DNA from: an uncultured Clostridia bacterium | Lineage (GTDB): Bacteria; Bacillota; Clostridia; Monoglobales; Monoglobaceae | Reading direction: 5' to 3' | NCBI GenBank assembly: GCA_947625905.1 | Contig: CANQQJ010000008.1 | Location: 1 to 64,000, forward strand | DNA length: 64,000 nucleotides | Shown: piece after piece, positions 15,803 to 23,200 of the stretch | Numbering within the stretch: the stretch's first letter is position 1 | Layout: the number at the start of each line of letters is the position of its first letter | The notes under the pieces: generated by a model | Database searches by the model: none | Told to the model about the DNA's origin: nothing | Seen by the model: only the letters and a program-made list of their open reading frames with translations | Translations under genes and position numbers: made by a program

Positions 15803-18388
15803 ATGAAAAATTTTATGCTTAAAAAAATCGCGAAAAGGCTGGCGGCGGCGCTCTCGGCGGCGGCCGTGCTGCTTATGCCCGCATCCGCTCTGGCCTCCTC
15901 GATACTGGGCGAGCAGACATCACATTCCGAGCTCGAGTACGCCCAGGGCACGGTTTATAACAAAAACACGTTCATGAGCCCGTCGGTGGGACAGCAGACC
16001 GAAAACTTTTTCTCTTATCTGCCGAATCCCGACGTGCTGCCGATCATTTCAAACGGCAGCCAAGTGTTCGGCAAGCGCACCGTGCTTGAGGCGAATCAAT
16101 ATCTGAACAACCAAGGCGTGTTCGCCGCGATGGGCATGAACGCCGACTTTTTCTCGTTCACGACAGGCGTTCCCATGAGCGACACCATCACGGACGGCGA
16201 GGTCCTGACCTGCGACAGCGACGAGCTGATCGGCCTCGGCTTCAACGCCGACGGCACCGCCTTTGTGTCGCCGCTCAAGATCACGATAACAGCGCAGCGG
16301 GCGGACGGCTCGACATTCGGAGTCGAGGCGCTGAACAAGTTCCGCCAGCCCTATATCCTGTACTTATACACCGACGATTTCGGCTCCGAGACAGGCTGCT
16401 CGGGCACCGGGACCAACATAGTTCTCGGCGATGTCTCGGGCGGTTTCAGATTCGGGCAGCCGGTCACGGCCACGGTCGAGTCGGTCTTTGAGGCCGACGG
16501 CTCGGCAGAGATACCCGAGGGCAAGCTGCTGCTCAGCGTGGACAGCACCGCCGCGGACGAGGTCAAGGCCAGGATAGCCGGCATTGCCCCGGGTGAGAAG
16601 ATAACCTTCACCGCGGCCGAGGCGACCGGAGATCAGCGCTGGCAAAGCGCGGTGTACGGCACCGGCTGCCTGGGCGGCTCTCTTATACGGAACGGCAGCC
16701 TCGACTTCACGGACGACATCGCCGCGCCAAGAAGCGCGGTGGGCATCCGCGCCGACGGCTCGATAATATTCTACACCATCGACGGCAGACAGCAGGGCTA
16801 CAGCTACGGCGTGCGCAAGGAGACGCTGGCCAACCGTTTGCTGGAACTGGGCTGCGTCGACGCGGTGAACCTGGACGGCGGCGGCAGCACACAGCTGGCG
16901 GGAACACTGCCCGAGACGACCGATTTCACGGTGCTGAACAGCCCGTCGGAATCCCTAAGGCGCTGCGCCAACTTTATATTTCTGAAAAAGACCAACGCCC
17001 CCAGCGGCGTGCCTTATAAGCTTTTAGTCTATCCGTGGGGCGACTATATTCTCTCGGGCTGCACTACAGCGGTATGGGTGGCGGCGATCGACAGCTCCTA
17101 CGGCAGAGCCGACATAACCGAGCCCGTGGCGTATACCGTCGCGAGCGGCGACGCGGACATAAACCAAGACGGATACGTTACCGTCCGCGGCGACGGCGAG
17201 ATCTACATCGACGCGGCCTCGGGCGCCGCCCGCGGCTCCACCATGCTGCGCTCGGTCGCCACTCCCGACACGGTCACGATACGCCGCGAGGACGGGACCG
17301 AGCCCCTGACCGAGCTTTCTCTGATACCCGGCGAGACGGTCGATCTGGCGGCCGACTGCACCTACGCGGGCGCGGCCGTGACCGACGCCGACGAGGGCTA
17401 CACCTGGTCGCTGAGCGATCCGTCTGTCGGCACTGTCTCGCCAAGCGGTGTCCTGACCGCGGGAGACGTTCCCTCCGAGGGCACGATCACAGCCAAAGCC
17501 GGAGGCGCGAGCGGCGTTATAAAGGTCCGCGTCTCGTATGACAACGCGCCGCCCCCGAAAGAGGGCGACTATCCGATAATAACCGACAGCATGAGCGGCA
17601 ATATGTACATCGCCGAGTTCGACAACTGTCACGGCGACCTCAAGGCTGACAATATCACGCTCAAATACGACGGAAAGCCGATCGACTTCAGCTTCTACGA
17701 GGCGGACGACAGACTCGAGTGCCGCATGCCCGACGGCGAGAGCGGAAAGCCGCACCTGATGCGCGTGTCCGTGACCGACGCTGCGGGATTCAGCGCCTTT
17801 AAGCTGTCGCTGATCGGCGGCGATATCGAAGCGCTCGAAAACATATACGACGACACCGAGAGCCACTGGGCAAAGGACTGTATCTCCTACATGACAGACC
17901 GCAAGGTGGTCTCGGGCTACAGCGAGGACGGCAAAACGCTGTTTAAGCCCGACAACAACATGACGCGCGCCGAGTTCGCCTGCATGATCGCCAACTATCT
18001 GGGCATAAATCCCTCGGACTACAGCGGTGTGCAGCCGCCTTATGACGATATTGACGACATCCCTGCATGGGCGATAAATCAGGTCAAGGCGCTCTACAGC
18101 CTCGGCATAATGCGGGGACAGCAGAACGGCGGCATTATCGAGTTCTCGCCAAACGGCAGGATACGGCGCTGCGAGTTCTCCGCGGCGGCGGCAAGACTGC
18201 TGCCCGACGGGCTCTACCGCGGGGAGATTGTCGCCGCGGACGAAAACGACGTGCCCGACTGGGCGAAGGACGAGACGGCCCTGCTGCTGACCCACGGCAT
18301 AATGAACGGCTATACCGACGGCACGCTGAGGCCCGAAAACAACGTGACCCGCGCCGAGGCCGTTAAGATACTTTTCAACATAGGCTGA
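15803..18388 (+). CDS. SLH-anchored phosphodiester glycosidase (NAGPA-type) surface protein
   Basis: The protein has 861 residues with a signal peptide at 1-31 (LLMPASALAS). A phosphodiester-glycosidase domain (the NAGPA/YigX family, DUF2233-like) spans about 80-395. Its hallmarks are MGMNADFF, PRSAVGIRADGSI and VNLDGGGST (N356-T362). An Ig/Big-like domain is at about 490-580. Three S-layer-homology domains are at about 680-861 (YDDTESHWAKDC, IPAWAINQVKALYSLGIM, GYTDGTLRPENNVTRAEA). The enzyme family cleaves GlcNAc-phosphodiester bonds or trims wall and exopolysaccharide polymers. SLH anchoring places it on the cell surface. The subtilase gene follows after 32 bases and is probably co-transcribed. 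Confidence 0.9.
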   Translation: MKNFMLKKIAKRLAAALSAAAVLLMPASALASSILGEQTSHSELEYAQGTVYNKNTFMSPSVGQQTENFFSYLPNPDVLPIISNGSQVFGKRTVLEANQYLNNQGVFAAMGMNADFFSFTTGVPMSDTITDGEVLTCDSDELIGLGFNADGTAFVSPLKITITAQRADGSTFGVEALNKFRQPYILYLYTDDFGSETGCSGTGTNIVLGDVSGGFRFGQPVTATVESVFEADGSAEIPEGKLLLSVDSTAADEVKARIAGIAPGEKITFTAAEATGDQRWQSAVYGTGCLGGSLIRNGSLDFTDDIAAPRSAVGIRADGSIIFYTIDGRQQGYSYGVRKETLANRLLELGCVDAVNLDGGGSTQLAGTLPETTDFTVLNSPSESLRRCANFIFLKKTNAPSGVPYKLLVYPWGDYILSGCTTAVWVAAIDSSYGRADITEPVAYTVASGDADINQDGYVTVRGDGEIYIDAASGAARGSTMLRSVATPDTVTIRREDGTEPLTELSLIPGETVDLAADCTYAGAAVTDADEGYTWSLSDPSVGTVSPSGVLTAGDVPSEGTITAKAGGASGVIKVRVSYDNAPPPKEGDYPIITDSMSGNMYIAEFDNCHGDLKADNITLKYDGKPIDFSFYEADDRLECRMPDGESGKPHLMRVSVTDAAGFSAFKLSLIGGDIEALENIYDDTESHWAKDCISYMTDRKVVSGYSEDGKTLFKPDNNMTRAEFACMIANYLGINPSDYSGVQPPYDDIDDIPAWAINQVKALYSLGIMRGQQNGGIIEFSPNGRIRRCEFSAAAARLLPDGLYRGEIVAADENDVPDWAKDETALLLTHGIMNGYTDGTLRPENNVTRAEAVKILFNIG

Positions 18389-18420
18389 GCAACGATTTTT
18401 ATTTATACGGAGTGATTATT

Positions 18421-19914
18421 ATGAGATCCCGAAAAATCATGTGCGCGCTGCTCGCGGCGCTGCTGCTTGCGTTTCCCGCGCCCGCCTTCGCCGAACCGAT
18501 ATACGAAGACGGCATTGTGACCATACCCGAGGAAGAGCTCGAGTTTAACGAAATCACGCTGCCCGAACCGATAACGGCGGCGTCCGAGGATTTCCCCAAC
18601 GACCCCGAATATTCGATGCAATGGAACACTCTGATGGTGCGCCCCGAGAAAGTATACTCAAGCCGCGCCTTCGGAAAACAGATAAAGATCGCGGTGATCG
18701 ACAGCGGCAGCCCGTCGAAGCATCCCGACATCGGCGGCAACATCGCGGTCGAGGAAGATTTTACCCAAAACAAAGCCGGGCTTTATGACAGCTACGGACA
18801 CTGCACATTTATCTCGGGCATAATCGGCGCCGACACCGATAACGGGATCGGCATTGCCGGAGTTCTGCCCGAAGTCTCGATATATTCCCTGCGCGGCCTT
18901 GAGGGCAGGACAGGCTATATATCCGACATCTCAAACGCTATCAATGCCGCCGTGGACACCCACGGCTGCGACGTTATAAACCTGAGCCTCACAACGCCTT
19001 CCGATTTGACGAGCCTGCGCGCCGCGATAGCGCACGCGGTCGAAAGCGGCGCGATAGTGGTCGCGGCCAGCGGCAACAAATCGGGCTCAAACAAAGGCAC
19101 CGAGCTGCTGTATCCCGCGGCGTACGACGGGGTCATCGGCGTTGGCGCGATAGACAAAAACAAAATTCGCGGCTCGTTCAGCCATTACAACGCGTCGGTG
19201 GACGCCTGCGCGCCCGGCGTTGATGTTTACAGCACGCTGATTTCGGGCGGCTACGGCACGGGACGCGGCACCTCCTATGCCGCGCCATACGTGGCGGCCG
19301 CGGCTGCCGTGGCTAAATATTACGAGCCCGGCATCGACAGCGCGGGGTTCATGGACCTGCTCTCAAAAACCTGCGAGCCGCTCGGCGGCGCTGCTCAGGG
19401 CGAGCGCAACGACGAGTACGGCTACGGCATGGTCGACTTCCAAAACATCATTGAATACTATGAATCGCGAGAAATACCCAAGCCGAGTGAAGCGCCCGAA
19501 CCGAGTGAAGCTCCCGAGCCGAGCGGCAGCCCCGAGCCGAGCGGCAGCCCCGAGCCGAGCGGAACTCCCGAGCCGAGCGAAGCTCCCGAGCCGAGCGGCA
19601 GTCCCGAGCCGGAGCCCGATATGCCCGCGTCCGTGGAAAACGTGAATATCAACAGAACCGAAAACGGCGCCGAAATATCGCTCACAGCGGCAAACAACAG
19701 CGATGCGCAAATCGCGGGCGATATATATATCTGCGCCTACAATGACTTCGGAGCTCTGCTTGAGGCGGAGATAATAAACGACGTCGAGCCGGGCCCGCGC
19801 TCTTCGGTAGAATTTACGCGCCTCGTCAACATTCCAAACGGCACGGATAAGATAAAAATATTCTACTGGACGCATACGCTCACACCGCTTAGCAGCGTAG
19901 TGATTAGTGATTAG
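18421..19914 (+). CDS. Secreted subtilisin-like (S8) protease with P-E-S linker and C-terminal module
   Basis: The ATG at 18421 (GGAG eight bases upstream) gives 497 residues; an in-frame GTG nine bases earlier overlaps the ribosome site. Signal peptide 1-24. The catalytic domain is about 80-340 with D94 (AVIDSGS), H127 and S285 (GRGTSYAAP). The histidine motif reads GHCT instead of the usual GHGT. No I9 propeptide is seen. A linker of about seven EPS-x-x-P units (about 355-400) precedes an about 95-residue C-terminal domain (ENVNINRTENGAEIS...IKIFYWTHTLTPL). That domain matches the ends of three other secreted proteins here. The stop codon lies inside a 7-base tandem repeat. Confidence 0.88.
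   Translation: MRSRKIMCALLAALLLAFPAPAFAEPIYEDGIVTIPEEELEFNEITLPEPITAASEDFPNDPEYSMQWNTLMVRPEKVYSSRAFGKQIKIAVIDSGSPSKHPDIGGNIAVEEDFTQNKAGLYDSYGHCTFISGIIGADTDNGIGIAGVLPEVSIYSLRGLEGRTGYISDISNAINAAVDTHGCDVINLSLTTPSDLTSLRAAIAHAVESGAIVVAASGNKSGSNKGTELLYPAAYDGVIGVGAIDKNKIRGSFSHYNASVDACAPGVDVYSTLISGGYGTGRGTSYAAPYVAAAAAVAKYYEPGIDSAGFMDLLSKTCEPLGGAAQGERNDEYGYGMVDFQNIIEYYESREIPKPSEAPEPSEAPEPSGSPEPSGSPEPSGTPEPSEAPEPSGSPEPEPDMPASVENVNINRTENGAEISLTAANNSDAQIAGDIYICAYNDFGALLEAEIINDVEPGPRSSVEFTRLVNIPNGTDKIKIFYWTHTLTPLSSVVISD
19480..19618 (+). repeat. 18-base tandem repeat coding P-E-P-S linker
   Basis: About seven copies of an 18-base unit (CCCGAGCCGAGCGGCAGC type) encode the PEPS(E/G)(A/S/T) linker of the subtilase. 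Confidence 0.85.
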
Positions 19915-20095
19915 TGATTAGTGATTAGTGATTAGTGATTAGTGATTAGTGATTAGCGATTAGCGAATAGTGATTAGGCCTCCCCCCCTCAGTCTGCTTC
20001 GCAGCCGGCTCCCCCCTCGGGGGAGCCGGGCGGCAGGTTGCCGCCCCTACGGTACTTTACACAATTTTACCGTAGGGGCGGATATTATCCGCCCG
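19899..20095. repeat. Dispersed intergenic repeat element, copy 2, with heptanucleotide array
   Basis: The left end is 11 tandem heptamers (19899-19975): eight perfect AGTGATT, then AGCGATT, AGCGAAT and AGTGATT. A CCTCCCCCCCTCAGTC stretch follows. Next is a hairpin GGCTCCCCC-CTC-GGGGGAGCC (20007-20027), then a 14-base perfect inverted repeat (20041-20054 with 20068-20081). The end is the 26 bases identical to 1335-1360. The array supplies the last codons and stop of the subtilase gene. Confidence 0.8.
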
Positions 20096-20274
20096 TGGGC
20101 TCCCCTGCCGTAAGGCGGTGGAGGCGGGAATGAGACAGCGTTGGTTGGGGCTCCCCGGAGGGGAGCCTGTTTATTTGCTTGCATATATAAAGCACTGCCG
20201 CGGAGCAAAAGCTCCGCGGCAGCCGCCTTTCCATATAACAGAAAGGGCAAGATTAATGAAAACAAATGTTTTTA
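20096..20274. other. Intergenic remainder with two hairpins
   Basis: No gene was seen. It contains GGCTCCC...GGGAGCC (20149-20167) and the 12-base stem listed separately at 20195-20222. Confidence 0.4.
20195..20222 (-). terminator. Probable terminator of the giant surface-protein gene
   Basis: CTGCCGCGGAGC-AAAA-GCTCCGCGGCAG is a perfect 12-base stem, about 50 bases past the stop of the minus-strand gene. The T tract is poor (TGCTTTATATAT), so confidence is moderate. Confidence 0.5.
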
Positions 20275-23200
20275 TTATCTTCCGAGTTCAGCCCAGTTGC
20301 GCGTTTCGCGCATTGCCGTCCAAACCTCGTATTCGCCGTTTTTCTCGTAATAATGCGAGTTGGTGGCCTCTTGAACATCGGCATAATACCAAACCGACTT
20401 ATCGCTGTTATCGGGCCATACCGTCATATCGGCAAGCAGATGCTCAGCTGACGGGATTCGTCCCATAACGCGGTTCACAAGGCGCATAGCCTCCGCGCGC
20501 GTGATATAGCGGTCGGGAGCGAACGTGCCGTCCTGATAGCCGGTTACCCAGCCCTTTTGAGCCGCGCGGTTTATTTCCTTGCGCGCCCAGTGTCCGCTTA
20601 TATCTGGGAACTTATCCTCGCCCGAATACTCGCCGGAGTCAAATCTCGCCGCCATTGCCGCGAATTCCGCGCGGGTTATCGGCTGATCGGGAGCGAATGT
20701 GCCGTCCTCGTAGCCTTTGATCACCGACGCGGCGCTCATTGTCGATACCGCGGTATTGAACCAATCTCCGGGCGCGGTATCGCTGTAGCCGTTTTGATTC
20801 GACATAAACATATTGCGCGATTCGTCGGACATCAGTCTGTAGAATATAGCCGCTACCTCCGCGCGCGTGATCGTTTCGTTAGGCTGCACGCTGCCGTCGG
20901 GATAGCCGACGATATACGCGTAATGGTCCTCAGAGTTGAGCGCTGCTCCGCCCGTTCCCGGGTTAGGCGCGGAAGCTCCGCCCGGCTCCGCGTCGTTCCA
21001 CTTCGCGTACAGGGTAAAACTGCTTGTGACTTTTGACGCAAAGTCATACTTTTTCGTCAAAGCTGTGTCGGAGTACCATCCCGCGAAGGTATAGCCGTCC
21101 TTTGTCGGAGGGGTCGGCTCTTTCACAAGGCCGTTCAGCGTAATTGTTTGCGAAGGCACATGACTGCCGCCGTTCGTCTCAAACCATACAGTATATGTCG
21201 AGAAAACGCTGCCGCCGGGCGAGAATGAGCTCGCCAAGCTCCACTGAGCCGCGAATGTTATGTCAGCGGTGACAGCGACTGTGTCTCCTGCCCTATAGAG
21301 GTTTTCGCCTCCGTCTGCGGACCAGCCCCTAAATGTATAGCCGGTTCTTGACGGGTCGGCGGGGAATGTAAAGCTTTCGCCCTCATTCACGATATTTTCG
21401 GCCTTGAAGCCCTCGCCGGCTCTGCCGCCGCGTAATTCAAGAGTAACCTTGAAGGTCTTGGGACCGACAACGATCTCCTCATACTGCGCCGTGTAGGTCA
21501 CATCGGCGGTAACTTCAACCGTGTCTCCCGCCTTGTAGAGATTTTCGTCTCCCTCCGCGGACCAGCCGAGGAAGTTGAAGCCTGCCTTTGTCGGGTCGGC
21601 CGGGAAGGTGAAGCTTTCGCCCTCATTCACGGTATTATCTGCCGTGAATCCCTCGCCCGCGGTGCCGCCGTTTAAGTCAAGCGTTACCCTAAAGGTATTG
21701 GGAACGACGATCTCCTCATACTGCGCGGTGTAGATCACGTCGGCGCTGACCGCTACCGTGTCACCCGCCTTGTAGAGGTTTTCATCTCCCTCTGCGGACC
21801 AGCCGAGGAAGTTGAAGCCCGCCTTTGTCGGGTCGGCCGGGAAGGTGAAGCTTTCGCCCTCATTTACGGTATTGTCGGCTGTGAAGCCCTCGCCCGCGGT
21901 GCCGCCGTTTATGTCAAGCGTTACCTTGAAGGTATTGGGACCAACAACGATCTCCTCATACTGCGCCGTGTAAGTCACATCGGCGGTAACTTCGACCGTG
22001 TCTCCCGCCTTGTAGAGGTGTTCGTCTCCCTCCGCGGACCAGCCGAGGAAGTTGAAGCCTGCCTTTGTCGGGTCGGCCGGGAAGGTGAAGCTTTCGCCCT
22101 CATTCACGGTATTTTCAGCCGTGAAGCCCTCGCCCGCGGTGCCGCCGTTTAAGTCAAGCGTTACCTTAAAGGTATTGGGACCAACAACGATCTCCTCATA
22201 CTGCGCCGTGTAGGTCACGTCGGCGGTAACTTCGACCGTGTCTCCCGCCTTGTAGAGGTGTTCGTCGCCTACGGCGGACCAGCCCTTGAATGTATAGCCG
22301 TCCTTTGCCGGGTCGGCCGAAAAGGTGAAGCTTTCGCCTTTATTTACGGTATTGTCGGCCGTAAAGCCCTCGCCCGCGGTGCCGCCGTTTAAGTCAAGCG
22401 TAACTTTATATGTGTTTGCCTCATACTGCGCGGTGTAGGTCACATCGTCGGTAACCTCGACCGTGTCGCCCGCCTTGTAGAGGTGTTCGTCGCCTTTGGC
22501 GCTCCAGCCCTTGAATGTATAGCCGTCTTTTGTCGGGTCGGCCGGGAAGATGAAGCTTTCGCCCTCGTTTACGGTATTGTCGGCCGTGAAGCCCTCGCCC
22601 GCGGTGCCGCCGTTTAAGTCAAGCGTAACCTTGCAGACATTTACCTCATACTGCGCCGTGTAGGTCACATCGGCGTTGACTGTAACTGTGTCTCCCGCCC
22701 TATAGAGGTTTTCGTCGCCCTCGGCGGACCAGCCGAGGAAGTTGAAGCCGTCCTTTGTCGGGTCGGCCGGGAAGGTGAAGCTTTCGCCCTCGTTTACCGT
22801 TGAGCTTGCCTCAAAGTCCTCGCCCGCGGTGCCGCCGTTTAAGTCAAGCGTAACCGTGTGGGTAGTCGGCTCATACTGCGCGGTGTAGGTCACATCGTCG
22901 GTGACCGTAACCGATTCACCCGCCTTGTAGAGATGTTCGTCGCCCGCGGCGAACCAGCCCTTGAATGCATGACCCGGCTTGGCGGGGTCTGCGGGGAAGG
23001 TGAACTGTTCGTTTATTGTAAGCTCGGTCTTCTCCGGAAAATCGTTTTCGGTCGGAGTTCCGCCGTTTAAGTTAAGCGTGACCGTACATTTCATTTCTTT
23101 AAAATCCGCTATACCGTTTGTATTTTCGTCAGACGCCCAGAGAGCGAACGCGTTCTGGTAACGCGTGTCGTAAATAATACGGTAATACTTTTCGCCTTCT

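Noticed and set aside
17024-18295. Minus-strand frame of 423 codons opposite the NAGPA/SLH gene
   Set aside because: Codon-bias shadow; the Arg/Val/Ala-rich product resembles no family.
19899-19975. Possible replication-origin iterons
   Set aside because: The 7-base units are too short and too regular, and a related degenerate copy sits at 1041 with no replication gene near either.
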